Counted from the stretch's first letter, positions 9,070-23,289 are shown. The stretch is DNA of 64,000 bases from Halomonas sp. THAF5a (GCF_009363755.1 NZ_CP045417.1:3286001-3350000); one strand, 5' to 3'. Program-made: numbers and translations. The notes: a model not told the origin generated them from the sequence alone.

Positions 9070-10458
9070 TTACCCCAGCTGGAACGGATACACCGAGCCA
9101 ATCTTCAAGAGCCGCGTCAGCTCGTCCAGGGCGGTGAGGGCCTCGGCGGCGAGCTGCGGGTCGGCCAGGTCCTCCGGGGCCAGGCGGTCCCGGTAGTGAC
9201 GCTCGACCCAGGCGGTGAGATCGCCGTGCAGGGCGTCGTCCAGCAGCACCCGGCCGGAGAGTGCGGCCCGCTCGGCGGCCGAGAGCACCACCCGCAGGCG
9301 CAGGCAGGCGGGGCCGCCGCCGTTGCGCATGCTCTGCTTGACGTCCTTGACCACCACCTCGGCGATGGGGTTGTGGCCGGCCAGCAGGTGATCCTGGATG
9401 GCCCGCCAGACGCTCTCGCGCTCCTGGCACTCGCCGGGCACCACCAGGGTCATGGTGCCGTCAGGGTTGGAGAGCAGCTGCGAGTTGAAGAGATAGGAGG
9501 CCACGGCGTCCTCGAGGCTCACCGCCTCTTCCGGCACCCGCACCGGAATCAGCGGCGTGGGCATCTTCGCGCGCAGCGCCTCCAGGGTGCCCTCCTCGTC
9601 GAGGAAGGCCCGCTCGTGATAGAGCAGCACCGGGCCGTTGCCCACCGCGATCACGTCGTTGTGGAAGACGCCGGCGTCGATCGCCTCGGGATGCTGCTGG
9701 GCGAACACCACCTGGGACTCCGAGAGGCCGTGCTGACGGGCGATCGCCTGGCTCGCCTCCAGGGTCTGGCGGGCCGGGTAGCGACGCGGCGCCACGCTCT
9801 CCTCCGTCCCCCAGCCGAAGGCCGCCCGGCCGTAGACGAAGAGGTGCACGCCGGGCTCGCCGTACTCGCCGCAGAGCCGGGTGTGGTTGGCCGCGCCCTC
9901 GTCGGAGAAGGCCGGCGTGGCCGGCAGCGCCGGGTGATGAGCGAAGAGGCTCGGCTCGCGGAAGATCGAGGCCAGCACCCGGCCGGTGGTGTCCGGCTCC
10001 AGGTAGCGGTGGAAGCTCGACTGCAGGTTGGCCGGGGTGAAGTGCACCCGGCCGTCCAGGGCATCCGCCGAGGGCGTCACGGTCGCCGCGTTGGCGGTCC
10101 ACATGCTCGAGGCCGAGCAGACCGCGCGCAGCAGCTGCGGCGCCTCGCCGGCCGCCCGGGCCAGCACCTGGGCATCGCTGCCCTGGAAGCCCAGGCGGCG
10201 CAGCGCCCCCAGGTCGGGACGCTGCTGGGGTGGCAGCACGCCCTGAGCATAGCCGGCGTCCATCAGCGCCTTCATCTTCGCAAGCCCCTGCAGGGCGGCC
10301 TCCCGGGGATTGGCCACCAGCCCCTGGTGGGTCATGGAGGCCAGATTGCCCAGCGCCAGGCCCGAGTAGTTGTGGGTCGGGCCGACCAGGCCGTCGAAGT
10401 TGACCTCGCGCGCGTCCGCGACCGGCCGCTCGCCGATGTCGTTCATCCCGTCACTCAT
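9070..10458 (-). CDS. astB: N-succinylarginine dihydrolase
   Basis: Second enzyme of the arginine succinyltransferase pathway: N2-succinylarginine to N2-succinylornithine, 2 NH3 and CO2. The 462 residues match AstB length (~445) and show the family start [21 protein letters not shown], the [11 protein letters not shown] segment, HHPALP, FVYGR and the late [15 protein letters not shown]. An extra ~10 residues precede the usual N-terminus. It is the last gene of the cluster, reached through two 49-codon ORFs that replace a direct astD-astB junction; its ATG overlaps the stop of the second (ATGA). astE is not found downstream. Confidence 0.95.
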   Translation of the reverse strand: MSDGMNDIGERPVADAREVNFDGLVGPTHNYSGLALGNLASMTHQGLVANPREAALQGLAKMKALMDAGYAQGVLPPQQRPDLGALRRLGFQGSDAQVLARAAGEAPQLLRAVCSASSMWTANAATVTPSADALDGRVHFTPANLQSSFHRYLEPDTTGRVLASIFREPSLFAHHPALPATPAFSDEGAANHTRLCGEYGEPGVHLFVYGRAAFGWGTEESVAPRRYPARQTLEASQAIARQHGLSESQVVFAQQHPEAIDAGVFHNDVIAVGNGPVLLYHERAFLDEEGTLEALRAKMPTPLIPVRVPEEAVSLEDAVASYLFNSQLLSNPDGTMTLVVPGECQERESVWRAIQDHLLAGHNPIAEVVVKDVKQSMRNGGGPACLRLRVVLSAAERAALSGRVLLDDALHGDLTAWVERHYRDRLAPEDLADPQLAAEALTALDELTRLLKIGSVYPFQLG

Positions 10459-13261
<2,803 letters not shown>

Positions 13262-13262
<1 letters not shown>

Positions 13263-14350
13263 CACAGCTCTCCCTCGTCATAGCCCGGTTCGTCGGCATC
13301 GGTACTCGCGTCACCGAACCCGGGCAGCGCCAGGGGCGCGGCCAGCACGGCACGGCCCTCCTCGACGCCCAGAAGCTCGGCGTGCTCGGGCGAGAGCATC
13401 AGCTGGCCGGTGGGCGACAGCGCATAGCGCGCCACCACGCAGCGGAAGTCCTCCAGCCGCTGGTTGGCGATCATCGCCGGTTCGGCGTCGGGCAGCGCGT
13501 GGGCCGGGCGGATGCGCACCGGGTGCCAGGCGGCGCGGCGAAAGCTCGCCAGGCGCTCGCGCTCGCCCTTGATCACCGGGCCGGCGTCGAAGATGTCCAC
13601 GTGGCGGCTGCGCAGGAAGCCCTCGGCCAGCATCTCGTTCATCGCCGACTCGTGGTCGGGATGCTCGCGGCCGATGGCGGCGCGGGCCTGGGGCGTGAGC
13701 AGCGCCAGGTAGAGCGGGAACTGCGGCATCACCTCGGCGACGAAGCTCTTCGAGCGCACCCCGGCGAAGTAGTTGATCTCCTGGTAGTCACGCACGAAGA
13801 AGTGGCGCCCCACGCTGTTCCAGAACGGCGACTCGCCCTGCCCGTCCAGGTAGCCCGGGAAGGCCATGGCCAGCAGGTCGGCGAAACGCTCGGGGTACTG
13901 GCTGATGAACATCAGCCGCGCGCGGCGCAGCAGGCTCTCGGCGCTGGTGCCCTTGTAACGGGCGTCCAGCGACAGCGCGCAGAGCAGGGTCGCCTCGGAG
14001 ACCTCGTGGGAGAGCGCCAGGGTCGGCACCTCGCGGCGCACGTCGAGCTGCTGGGAGGCGTGGATCAGCGTCTCCTGGCGATAGGTGTAGTAGGCCTCGC
14101 GGGCGCCGGCCTGGGCGCGGATGGTGGCGGTGCCGGCCACCTCGCCGCGCTCCAGGTCCTCGAGCACGAAGATGTAGTGCTCGTCGCCGGGCGCCTCGAT
14201 GTCGCCGGCGAAGGCGCGCTGGGAGCGCGCGATGCGCTCCTCGAGGCGGTCGCGATGGGCCGGCAGGTTGGTCAGCCGCGGCGTGGCGCTGCCGGCCAGC
14301 CGCTCCAGGGACGGCAGGTCCGCCGGGCGAACGGGACGAATGACCAGCAT
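13262..14350 (-). CDS. aruF: Arginine N-succinyltransferase, alpha-type subunit
   Basis: First AstA-type paralogue of the cluster, 362 residues from ATG 14350, which has GGAG eight bases upstream; the open frame extends to 14404 but lacks a better site. Motifs: MLVIRPVRPADL, IFVLEDLERGEVAG, YYTYRQETLIHAS, LDARYKGT, FWNSVGRHFFVRDY, QFPLYLALLTP and HVDIFDAGPVI. The acidic tail (STDADEPGYDEGEL) is longer than in E. coli AstA. It probably pairs with the aruG product encoded immediately downstream. Confidence 0.92.
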
Positions 14351-14400
14351 GGCAGGATCTCCGATGGGGGATGGTTCGTCGCGCAGGGCGGAGCCGCGGT

Positions 14401-15687
<1,287 letters not shown>

Positions 15688-15793
15688 TCAGCAATGGGAC
15701 GGGGAGTTGTGTAAAAGGTAGCGGCGGCCATGACGCCCCCACGACCGAGACGGGATGGAGTAGGCTGAAGGGATCCATCCGCAGGAGCCCCAC

Positions 15794-16426
15794 ATGCTCA
15801 ACACCACGGCCTGGAACCGGATCCGCTACGGCCTCTACGCGCCCGTCTATGACCTGGTGGCCGAGCGGGCCTTTCGCGCGGCGCGCCGCCGGGCCCTCGC
15901 CCAGGTGGACTGGCGCCCCGGCATGCGGGTGCTGCTGGTCGGCGCCGGCACCGGACTCGACCTGCCCTGGCTGCCCCGGGACATCGAGCTGCACGCCACC
16001 GACCTCGCGCCGCGCATGGTGCGGCGCCTGGTGCACCGCGCCGAGCGGCTCGGCCGTGACGTCCAGGCCGAGACGATGGACGCCGAAAGGCTCGACTACC
16101 CCGACGGGCACTTCGACGTGGTGGTGATGCACCTGATCCTGGCGGTGATGCCCGACCCGGCTCGGGGCCTGGCCGAGGCCCACCGGGTGCTGAGGGGCGA
16201 GGGGCAGCTCTGCGTGATGGACAAGTTCCAGGCCGACGCTCGCCCGGCGAGCCTGCCGCGCCGCGGCCTCAATCTCCTCACCTCGGCCATCGCCACCGAC
16301 ATCACCCGCCAGGCCCGGCCGCTGCTGGCGAGCGCCGGCTTCACCATCGAGCAGGACACTCCGGTCATGATGGGCACGCTCTTCCGCGCCCTGCTGGCCT
16401 GCAAGGCGCGGCCGGCTGACGGCTGA
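15794..16426 (+). CDS. Class I SAM-dependent methyltransferase (UbiE / PmtA-like)
   Basis: 210 residues. N-terminal AWNRIRYGLYAPVYDLV is characteristic of the phosphatidylethanolamine N-methyltransferase / UbiE-like group. SAM-binding motif I is VLLVGAGTGLDLPWLP, followed by the acidic ATDLAP, the DAERLDYPDGHFDVVV motif, and H-VLRGEGQLCVMDKF. The substrate is unknown; phospholipid head-group or quinone methylation are the reasonable options. It is divergent from astC. An AGGAG site lies 8 bases before the ATG. Confidence 0.8.
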   Translation: MLNTTAWNRIRYGLYAPVYDLVAERAFRAARRRALAQVDWRPGMRVLLVGAGTGLDLPWLPRDIELHATDLAPRMVRRLVHRAERLGRDVQAETMDAERLDYPDGHFDVVVMHLILAVMPDPARGLAEAHRVLRGEGQLCVMDKFQADARPASLPRRGLNLLTSAIATDITRQARPLLASAGFTIEQDTPVMMGTLFRALLACKARPADG

Positions 16427-16472
16427 TCGACGCCGCGGAGCCCGCGTCACCCGAAGGCGATGGCCCGTCCCG

Positions 16473-17354
16473 CTACTCGGCAGGGAGCGAGAGCCGCGCC
16501 AGGCACCAGTCCCATACCGCATCTTGCCGGGCGAGAGACAGGGATGACCGCTGGCGCACGAGATAATAGCTGGGCGCTTCGATCATGGACTCCCCCGTGA
16601 CCTGCACCAGGCGCCCGGCCGCGAGATCTCCCGTCACGAACGCCCGGCATGCCAAGGCGATGCCCTGGCCCGCCAGGGCGGCGTCCAGCGCCAGTGTCGT
16701 CTGATTGAAGACCGCACCGGGCAGTGGTCCGTCGGCACGCAGAAACCTCGGCCAATGATCGTGCGCGTCATGCAAGAGCGGAAGCTCCCGCAGCCGCTCG
16801 GCAGAGAGGGGGAGCGCTGACGCCTTGACCAGATGGGGGCTCGCGACCGCGACCAGCTCCTGGTGAAACAGCAACTCGGCCTCCAGTCTGGATGGAAACG
16901 GAGGCCGGGTGAGCCGCACCGCGATGTCCACCTGGTCGCGCTCGAAATCGGAGAGCGCCTCGGTGGCCACCGTGCGCAATGCCACGCCGGGTAGCGCGGC
17001 GTTCAGCTCGGCGAGACGAGGGATCAGCAGCTTCGTGGCGAAGGTCGGCGCCACGCTGATCGTGATCGTCTCCGGTCGCTCCAGCAGCCGTCCGGTGGCG
17101 TCCCCGAGCGTATCGAAGGCGCGGGTCACGTCCGTCAGGTAGGCCGCGCCCTGGGGCGTCAGGGCGAGGCCGCGCGGCAGGCGCTGGAACAGGGCCTGGT
17201 CCAGGTGCGCTTCCAGGGCGCGCACCTGCTGCGCGACGGCACCCTGGGTGACACCCAGCTCATCGGCGGCGGCCCGGAAACTCCGTCGGCGGCCCGAGAC
17301 CTCGAAGGCACGCAGGGCATTGAGAGGGGGGAGCTTGCGGCGGGAGGGCGTCAT
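16473..17354 (-). CDS. LysR-family transcriptional regulator (GcvA-like)
   Basis: 293 residues with an N-terminal winged helix (LPPLNALRAFEVSGRRRSF, then AADELGVTQGAVAQQVRALE) and a C-terminal type-2 periplasmic-binding-like effector domain starting around residue 92. The LNALRAFE start places it in the GcvA subgroup. It is divergent from the EamA exporter gene across ~197 bp, the usual layout for a LysR regulator and its target, so control of the exporter is inferred. Confidence 0.88.
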   Translation of the reverse strand: MTPSRRKLPPLNALRAFEVSGRRRSFRAAADELGVTQGAVAQQVRALEAHLDQALFQRLPRGLALTPQGAAYLTDVTRAFDTLGDATGRLLERPETITISVAPTFATKLLIPRLAELNAALPGVALRTVATEALSDFERDQVDIAVRLTRPPFPSRLEAELLFHQELVAVASPHLVKASALPLSAERLRELPLLHDAHDHWPRFLRADGPLPGAVFNQTTLALDAALAGQGIALACRAFVTGDLAAGRLVQVTGESMIEAPSYYLVRQRSSLSLARQDAVWDWCLARLSLPAE

Positions 17355-17550
17355 GACAATAGCCTGGAGTTTTTCTACAGCCTGGCACGTTTATTCATCA
17401 CGCGAAACGTCAGCGGTCACTTGGCACAATGCCGCCAGACATTCACCGAAGGGGGCGTGACCCGCTCCCTCCGATGGTCCTGTCTCCGCGCTGCCACGCG
17501 CCCCCTGCCCCAGGGAGGCGCTCGTTGCGCTCTTGCTCAAGGAGAACGCC

Positions 17551-18459
17551 ATGTTACGTGCCTATGCTGCGCTCGCTGCGCTTGGCATCATCTGGGGCTC
17601 GAACTTCATCTTCATGAAGTGGGCCACCGATGTGATCTCGCCGACACAGACGGTATTCCTGCGTGTGCTGTTCGGCTTCCTTCCCCTGGCCCTGGTGGCC
17701 TGGCGAGCCAGGGTCCTGACGCGTGATCAGTTGCGCCATCTGCCGCACTTCGCGGTCATGTCGGTGCTGGCGACGACCTTCTACTACTACGGCTTCGTGG
17801 CCGGTACCGCGCGGCTGCCATCGAGCATGGCCGGACTGCTGAGCGGTTCGATCCCTATCTTCACCTTCCTCTGCGCCGTCCTGTTCCTGCGCCAGGATCG
17901 CCCGACCGGCCAGATGGCGGCCGGCGTTGCCCTGGGCTTCATCGGCATTGCGCTGAGCGCCCGTCCCTGGGAGGGCACCGAGGGTGTCGCGTTCACCGGG
18001 GTCCTCTGGATGCTGGCCGGGACGCTGAGCCTAGGGGTGTCATTCGTCTACGCCCAGCGGTTCCTGTCGCCGCTGCAACTGCCCCCGCTGGCCCTGGCGA
18101 CCTGGCAGACGGGGCTCGCCCTTCTGACCCTGCTGATACTGACCAACTTCGACGGCATGACGGCCATCGCGGGAGACCCACGCGCCCTGTTGGGCGCCGT
18201 CGTCGGCCTGGGCATGCTGGGCACCGGCGTGGCCTTCTTCACCTACTACTTCATCATCGAAAGGCTCGGCTCCGTGCAGGCCGCAGGCGCCACCTACATC
18301 GCGCCGCTGGTGGCCGTGATCATCGGCGCCGCGGTCGGTGAGGACATCACCGTCCCCCTCATCCTCGCGCTGGGCCTGATCCTGGGGGGCGTGGTGCTGA
18401 TCCAGACGGGCAAGCGCCGCAACGCCTCTGCGCCCATGCCGTACCAGGCCAAGGAGTAG
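17551..18459 (+). CDS. EamA/DMT-family transporter (RhaT/YdcZ superfamily)
   Basis: 302 residues with ten predicted membrane helices in two EamA repeats (first from LGIIWGSNFIFMKWA, second from GVLWMLAGTLSLGVSFVYAQ). Drug/metabolite superfamily members usually export amino acids or small metabolites. I start at ATG 17551, preceded by AAGGAGAACGCC, not at the earlier in-frame start at 17533. Likely regulated by the divergent LysR gene; a hairpin terminator lies at 18651. Confidence 0.88.
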   Translation: MLRAYAALAALGIIWGSNFIFMKWATDVISPTQTVFLRVLFGFLPLALVAWRARVLTRDQLRHLPHFAVMSVLATTFYYYGFVAGTARLPSSMAGLLSGSIPIFTFLCAVLFLRQDRPTGQMAAGVALGFIGIALSARPWEGTEGVAFTGVLWMLAGTLSLGVSFVYAQRFLSPLQLPPLALATWQTGLALLTLLILTNFDGMTAIAGDPRALLGAVVGLGMLGTGVAFFTYYFIIERLGSVQAAGATYIAPLVAVIIGAAVGEDITVPLILALGLILGGVVLIQTGKRRNASAPMPYQAKE

Positions 18460-18650
18460 GGGCGACCCTGGCGGCGTTCCATCGCAGGCGCCAGCAGGAG
18501 GCAGCAGCTTGCCGGCCGGACAGGGTGACGTACCGGACACAAGGCCGTGGACCGGACGCCTCGTCGCCTGACGAGATGCCGAACGCCCCACCGGATTGTC
18601 AGCCCTGACCGAGGGACCATCCGCCACCGGCTTGGCAGGCTCAACGCGCA

Positions 18651-18677
18651 AAGGCTCACCACGGGGGTGAGCCTTTT
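18651..18677. terminator. Rho-independent terminator between convergent genes
   Basis: AAGGCTCACC and GGTGAGCCTT form a perfect 10-bp stem with a 5-base loop and then TTCTC on the + strand; on the minus strand it is followed by TGCG. It can serve both eamA and the small coiled-coil gene. Confidence 0.8.
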
Positions 18678-18718
18678 CTCTCGACGCTTGCCGCCTCGAA
18701 TATCGACGGCTGGAAGGG

Positions 18719-18943
18719 TTACATGTTGGCTGCCTCGAGGGCCACGAGGGTCTCCTCCAGCAGCGCTTTCAGCTCCGCCACCTCCTGTTCGAGCACTTCC
18801 ACCTTGCGCTCTTCGAGGGCCGTGTCGCTGCGCTGCTCGATCTTCTGCATGCGCTCCTGCAGGGTGGCAGAGTCCATGGCGTAAGCGGTGCCGGCGACCA
18901 GCATGGAGGCCATTACGGCAGAAAACATCGTCTTGGTCTTCAT
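18719..18943 (-). CDS. Small secreted coiled-coil protein
   Basis: 74 residues: a Sec signal peptide (MKTKTMFSAVMASMLVAGTAYA, cleavage after AYA) and a ~50-residue mature part that is almost entirely charged heptad repeats (LQERMQKIE, LEQEVAELKALLEETL), so a short periplasmic coiled coil. I start at the ATG preceded by GGAGAATGAG; the longer frame upstream has no signal. Comparable to small Lpp- or YbgF-N-terminal-like coiled coils, but no lipobox is present and I recognise no family. Confidence 0.75.
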   Translation of the reverse strand: MKTKTMFSAVMASMLVAGTAYAMDSATLQERMQKIEQRSDTALEERKVEVLEQEVAELKALLEETLVALEAANM

Positions 18944-19077
18944 CTCATTCTCCTTGGTATCACGGGGACGTTCATCTTTGCCCATGAGGGATGCGTCAAT
19001 GTCAGTCACACTTCTTTTAACAACCGAACAACCGTCTTGCCTGCTGGGTTTCGAACTCCCTCCTCCTGCCTTTCGCC

Positions 19078-19590
19078 TCAACCCGCCAGGTTCTCGCGCA
19101 CGGCCGGGGTGCCACCCTGCTCGCCCTGCGCTTCGCCAACGGCCCTCCAGGCGGCGCCGGTAATGGCCAGTGACACGCCCAGCAACACCAGGTCCTTGGC
19201 CAGGAAACCACCGAACAGTGACGGATAGGGCAGCGTATTGCCTGACAGGCTGCTGACGTGGAGCACGCCCGGCGTGGTCAACAGGAAACTCGCCGTGGTC
19301 AGGAAGATGACACTGGCCAGCGCCCCGCCCACCAGGCCTGCCTTCTTCGACACCGGGTAGGCCGCCAGGAGCAGGCCGACCACGATCTCGACGGTCCCGA
19401 TAACGGCGGACACCTGCTGGACACTGGCAAGGCCATAGAGCCAGGACATCAGCGGGGAACTGGCCACGATACCCTGGATAGCCGCGGCTTCATCCGGGTG
19501 ATACTTGAAGACGCCGATCCACAAGAGAATGGCCACCACGCCATACAGGGCCACGTAAAAACCCGCTCGAGACAGGATGTCGCGATTCAT
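19078..19590 (-). CDS. DUF417 / YkgB-family inner-membrane protein
   Basis: 170 residues with four hydrophobic helices. LLWIGVFKYHPDEAAAIQ near the N-terminus, SFLLTTPGV, and PSLFGGFLAKDLVLLG in the last third match the YkgB (DUF417, DoxX-like) family. Members are often linked to oxidant or chlorine stress, but function is unproven. I start at ATG 19590, which follows GGAGAGCAAGAC; the longer frame to 19698 lacks a site. The 521 bp upstream holds no convincing gene. Confidence 0.82.
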   Translation of the reverse strand: MNRDILSRAGFYVALYGVVAILLWIGVFKYHPDEAAAIQGIVASSPLMSWLYGLASVQQVSAVIGTVEIVVGLLLAAYPVSKKAGLVGGALASVIFLTTASFLLTTPGVLHVSSLSGNTLPYPSLFGGFLAKDLVLLGVSLAITGAAWRAVGEAQGEQGGTPAVRENLAG

Positions 19591-20111
19591 GTCTTGCTCT
19601 CCACTTAGAGATTTTCGTGAGGTCATTGAAACCATGTCCGCCGTATTGAAGGCCCGCGCCTTCCACATATTCGCCTGAACGATCGCCTGGAACTTCATCG
19701 CGCCCCGGCCTGCTGCCAGGCCCCTGACCCATCGCCAGGCCGGTGCCGATCAGCGCTGCGCCCTGCAAGGTGGTACTTGGTGTCATGCGACACCTTGCCC
19801 TTACAGCTCCCCCCATATTTTTTCGTCTCTCCTGCCATCTCAGCCGTCGCCTTTCCCGTCTGGAATGTCTCTTGTCAAGGCATCGCTTAACCGAGTGTCC
19901 GGACTTCGTCACCTTCGCACGCTCCCCCTTACACGGCGCCTCCATCTCGGACGTACGACCGCATGGACGCCCCCTGTAAAAGGGAAAGCGCCCCAGGAAG
20001 ATCGGGCCTTGTTCCGGGCGAGCGGTGGTCAGGGACTGCAGCGTCGGATCGGGAGGGGAGAAGACGTGGCGGGAAGAGCGGCCCGGACGAGGGCCAGGGC
20101 CGGCAGGCGGA
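19591..20111. other. Non-coding stretch upstream of DUF417 gene
   Basis: No convincing gene in 521 bp. Open frames here have poor codon use and no homology I recognise. The stretch contains the promoter region of the DUF417 gene and a 67-bp imperfect dyad. The minus-strand frame with STTLQGAALIGTGLAMGQG looks like a signal-peptide remnant but is followed by no recognisable protein. Confidence 0.5.
19922..19988. repeat. 67-bp imperfect inverted repeat
   Basis: Arms of ~33 bases (CTCCCCCTTACACGGCGCC on the left; the right arm ends CCCCCTGTAAAAGGGAAAG) are imperfectly complementary. They are centred on the near-palindrome GGACGTACGACC at 19949-19960. Roughly two thirds of positions pair. Confidence 0.5.
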
Positions 20112-21113
20112 TCACCGACGCAACGCGCCGCCGATGTCGCCCAGGCGCTCCTCTCTCGGCGTGATGCCGAAGTGGTTGCGGTAGGCAGTGGAGAAGTGGG
20201 CCGCCGAGGAGAACCCGGTCAGCAGGGCGATCTCGCCGGCGGGATGATCGCTCTCGCGCAGCAGGCGACGCGCCCGCTGCAGGCGCAGGTCCAGGTAGTA
20301 GCGACTGGGCACCGCCTGGAGGTACTTCTTGAAGAGTCGCTCGAGCTGGCGCCGCGAGATACCCAGGTGCTCGGCCAGCTCGTGGGTGGTCAGCGGCTCC
20401 TCGATATTGGCCTCCATCAGCGACACCGCATCGGCGAGGCTCTCCGGGGCGTGGCCGAGCCGCGAGCGCAGCGGCATCTGCTGAGGCTCGTCGCCCATGC
20501 GGATGCGCTCCAGCACGAAATGCTCGGAGATGCGCTCGGCGAGCCGCGGGCCGTGCTGGCTGCCGACCAGGGTCATCATCATGTCCATGGCGGCGGTCCC
20601 GCCGCCGCAGGTCAGGCGGTCGCGGTCGATCTCGAAGAGCTGGCGCGAGAGACGCACCTGGGGGAAGTCGTCGGCCACGGCGTCGAAGCGCTGCCAGGGC
20701 AGCGTGGCCCGATAGCCGTCGAGTACCCCGGCCCGGGCCAGCACCTCGGTGCCGCCACCGATGCCGCCCAGCAGCACCCCGGCGCCGGCGAGGCGGCCGA
20801 GCCAGTCGACCAGCGCCTCGGGCACGCGCCCGGCGAGCGGCCCGGGGGCGCACACCAGCAGCAGGTCCAGCGGGTCATCCACCTCGCCGAGGGCGGCCTG
20901 GGGCATCAGCGCCTGCTGGGAGGCGCTCGCCACGGGGCCCACCGCGGTGGCGAAGGTGGTCAGCCGATAGAGCGGGCGCCCCTCCAGCCGGTTGGCCACG
21001 AACAGCGGCTCGGTGGCGCAAGCCTCGGCCAGCAGGGAGAAGCCGGGCAGCACCACCACGCCGACGTGGCGGGTCAGCGACGTCGGGCGTGGCGTTGAAA
21101 GGGAGTCGGGCAT
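20112..21113 (-). CDS. GlxA-family AraC-type transcriptional regulator (DJ-1/PfpI + HTH)
   Basis: 333 residues: an N-terminal DJ-1/PfpI-like ligand domain (VGVVVLPGFSLLAEACATEP at the start, CGGGTAAMDMMM further on) and a C-terminal AraC/XylS double helix-turn-helix (LAEHLGISRRQLERLFKKY; IALLTGFSSAAHFSTAYR-HFGITP). The same architecture includes the Pseudomonas regulators ArgR (arginine), GbdR (glycine betaine) and CdhR (carnitine). The ligand here cannot be assigned, but with the ast operon 5 kb away an ArgR-like role is worth testing. Confidence 0.88.
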   Translation of the reverse strand: MPDSLSTPRPTSLTRHVGVVVLPGFSLLAEACATEPLFVANRLEGRPLYRLTTFATAVGPVASASQQALMPQAALGEVDDPLDLLLVCAPGPLAGRVPEALVDWLGRLAGAGVLLGGIGGGTEVLARAGVLDGYRATLPWQRFDAVADDFPQVRLSRQLFEIDRDRLTCGGGTAAMDMMMTLVGSQHGPRLAERISEHFVLERIRMGDEPQQMPLRSRLGHAPESLADAVSLMEANIEEPLTTHELAEHLGISRRQLERLFKKYLQAVPSRYYLDLRLQRARRLLRESDHPAGEIALLTGFSSAAHFSTAYRNHFGITPREERLGDIGGALRR

Positions 21114-21214
21114 GCGGATCTGGCCTTGGGTCGGCGCCGGCAGGCACGGGGAACGACCCTATCTTACCCAAGGCCGGGCGGGATCCACAGCCCCGCCGTC
21201 GGGGACGAGAGGGG

Positions 21215-21430
21215 CTAGGGACCGTTGCCGCTGAGCAGCAGCATGGCCGCCACGGCGAGACCGAGGATCACGATCACCAGGGGCAGCACGCGGGGGAGCG
21301 CGCCGGGCGGGCTCTTGGCCTCGGGCTGCTCCGCGTCCGGCTCGGGATGCTCGTAGTCCTCGGGCTGGCTCACTTCCTTGAGATGCTTGAGTTCCTCTTC
21401 CGGCGTCTTGCTGTCGTCGCGGGTATCCAT
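21215..21430 (-). CDS. Small C-tail-anchored membrane protein
   Basis: 71 residues from an ATG with AGGAGG 7 bases upstream. The first ~45 residues are strongly charged (MDTRDDSKTPEEELKHLKEV, then EDYEHPEPDAEQPEAK), followed by one helix (LPRVLPLVIVILGLAVAAML) and a short tail. Topology is probably N-in with a single C-terminal anchor. No family recognised. It lies 62 bp beyond fabV on the same strand and could be co-transcribed. Confidence 0.7.
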   Translation of the reverse strand: MDTRDDSKTPEEELKHLKEVSQPEDYEHPEPDAEQPEAKSPPGALPRVLPLVIVILGLAVAAMLLLSGNGP

Positions 21431-21492
21431 GGCACGCCTCCTTCGCTCTGGCAACGATCCCGCGCCCTGCACGCCGCTCGAAAGCACGGGTC

Positions 21493-22701
21493 CTACAGGT
21501 TCACGACATCGAAGTCGGCCACCGGGTTCACATCGGCGTCGTAGTCCACGTCGTCACGCTCGAAGCCGAACAGCTTCAGGAAGTCGTGCTTGTAGCCGGC
21601 GTAGTCGGTGATCTCGAAGAGGTTCTCGGTGGTCACCTGGGGCCACAGGTCCTTGCAGGCCTGCTGGACGTCGTCACGCAGCTCCCAGTCGTCCAGGCGC
21701 AGGCGGCCGGCCTCGTCGGTCGCGGCGCTGCCCTGCCCGTCACCCAGGTAGAGCCGCTCGCCGAACAGGCGGTTGAGCTGGTCGATGGTGCCCTCGTGCA
21801 GGCCCTGCTCCTTCATCACCCGGTAGACCATGGCGATGTAGAGCGGCATGACCGGGATGGCCGCGCTGGCCTGGGTCACCACGGACTTGAGCACCGCCAC
21901 GTTGGCGCCGCCGCCGGTGGCCTTGAGACGCGCGTCGATCTCGCCGGCGGCGCGATCCAGGTCCTCCTTGGCCTTGCCCAGGGCGCCGTGCCAGTAGATC
22001 GGCCAGGTGATCTCGGTGCCGATGTAGCTGAAGGCCACGCTCTTGGCGCCCGGGGCCAGCACGCCGGCACGATCCAGGGCCTCGATCCAGAGCTCCCAGT
22101 CTTCGCCGCCCATCACCGCCTTGGTGTCCTCGATCTCCTGCTCGGTGGCGGGCTCGACCTCGGCCTCGATGATGGCGTCCTTGTTGGTGTCGATGGCGGT
22201 GGCGCGGTAGGTCTCGCCGATCGGCTTGAGGCTGGAGCGCTTGAGCTCGCCGCTATCGGGGAGCTTGCGCACCGGCGAGGCCAGCGAGTAGACCACGAGA
22301 TCCACCTGGCCGAGGTCCTGCTGGATCAGCTCGATGGCCTTCTCGCGGGCCTCGTGGCTGAAGGCGTCGCCGTTGATCGACTTGCTGTAGAGGCCTTGCT
22401 GCTTGGCGAACTTGTCGAAGGCCGCGCTGTTGTACCAGCCGGCGGTGCCGGGCTTCTTCTCGGTGCCCGGCTTCTCGAAGAACACGCCCAGAGTGTCGGC
22501 GCCATAACCGAAGGCCGCAGTGACGCGCGCCGCCAGGCCATAGCCGCTGGAGGCACCGATCACCAGCACCTTCTTCGGGCCGTTGGCCTTGTCCAGGCCG
22601 CGGGCGCGGGTCGCCTCGATCTGCTCGAGCACGTTCTGCTCGCAGCCGACGGGATGGGTGGTGGTGCAGATGAAACCGCGAACCTTGGGCTTGATGATCA
22701 C
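21493..22701 (-). CDS. fabV: Trans-2-enoyl-ACP/CoA reductase FabV
   Basis: NADH-dependent enoyl reductase closing the fatty-acid elongation cycle; triclosan-tolerant FabV type. 402 residues from a GTG start (22701; GAGG six bases upstream), since [19 protein letters not shown] is the invariant FabV N-terminus. NADH-binding [24 protein letters not shown] (abridged here), catalytic Tyr and Lys in [10 protein letters not shown] spaced Tyr-x8-Lys, and the end [18 protein letters not shown] are all present. The longer open frame to 23295 is not coding for this protein. Confidence 0.95.
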   Translation of the reverse strand: MIIKPKVRGFICTTTHPVGCEQNVLEQIEATRARGLDKANGPKKVLVIGASSGYGLAARVTAAFGYGADTLGVFFEKPGTEKKPGTAGWYNSAAFDKFAKQQGLYSKSINGDAFSHEAREKAIELIQQDLGQVDLVVYSLASPVRKLPDSGELKRSSLKPIGETYRATAIDTNKDAIIEAEVEPATEQEIEDTKAVMGGEDWELWIEALDRAGVLAPGAKSVAFSYIGTEITWPIYWHGALGKAKEDLDRAAGEIDARLKATGGGANVAVLKSVVTQASAAIPVMPLYIAMVYRVMKEQGLHEGTIDQLNRLFGERLYLGDGQGSAATDEAGRLRLDDWELRDDVQQACKDLWPQVTTENLFEITDYAGYKHDFLKLFGFERDDVDYDADVNPVADFDVVNL

Positions 22702-22902
22702 GACAGACCTCGTTTTTGCTGGCGGACCCGAGGGCCGGAAACGGCCGGCGGGCTCGAATGAGTGGCACGCACGCCTGCGGCGTGCCGGAGTGGGCCACAT
22801 TCTAGCGGCAAGGGCGCCGGCTGTCCGCCCTTGAGGCGACCGCCCGGCTGGTGCAGGATGCCAAGCGACGCCCGAGCGGCAAACCTGGCAGGAGTAGAGT
22901 GG

Positions 22903-23289
22903 ATGGATGCGCAGACCCTGGTCGACGAGCGCGGCGAGCTGTGGCTCGCGCTGGCCCCGCTGTGGCTGGAGCGCGAGCCCCGCGAGACCGACTACGCGCG
23001 GATGATCGCCGAGATCGAACGCCACGCGCTGAGCCTGCGCGACCTGGAGTGGATCTTCCGCCTGGAGCTCGCTCCGGTGATGGCCCGCCATCAGCTGTCC
23101 GTGGCCGGCGAGTGGCGCGCCTTCGACGACTACCGGCTGATGCAGCAGCTGGTCTCCCACAACCTGCGGCTCACCGGCTGGCGGCGCAAGAGCTGGGCGC
23201 TGTTCTCGGGGCTGACCACCATGATGACCCGCCACCGCTGGAACGAGCTGATCGCCCGGCTGATGGTGGAGCGCGGCGAGACGCCCTGA
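22903..23289 (+). CDS. Conserved small protein of unknown function (DUF7079-like)
   Basis: 128 residues, soluble and mainly helical ([14 protein letters not shown], then [29 protein letters not shown] and [10 protein letters not shown], each abridged). The pattern 'LW-AL--L-LE-E---DY--I' followed by 'EL-PV---NL-VAGEW--F' resembles the DUF7079 family as I remember it, and the match is tentative. GGAGTAGA lies about 8 bases before the chosen ATG. It is divergent from fabV across ~200 bp. No function is proposed. Confidence 0.7.
   Translation: MDAQTLVDERGELWLALAPLWLEREPRETDYARMIAEIERHALSLRDLEWIFRLELAPVMARHQLSVAGEWRAFDDYRLMQQLVSHNLRLTGWRRKSWALFSGLTTMMTRHRWNELIARLMVERGETP

Noticed and set aside
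19490..19945. A 151-codon minus-strand frame overlapping the DUF417 start
   Set aside because: Out of frame with the DUF417 gene, basic and low-complexity, no ribosome site; kept only as a note that a signal-peptide-like stretch occurs in it.
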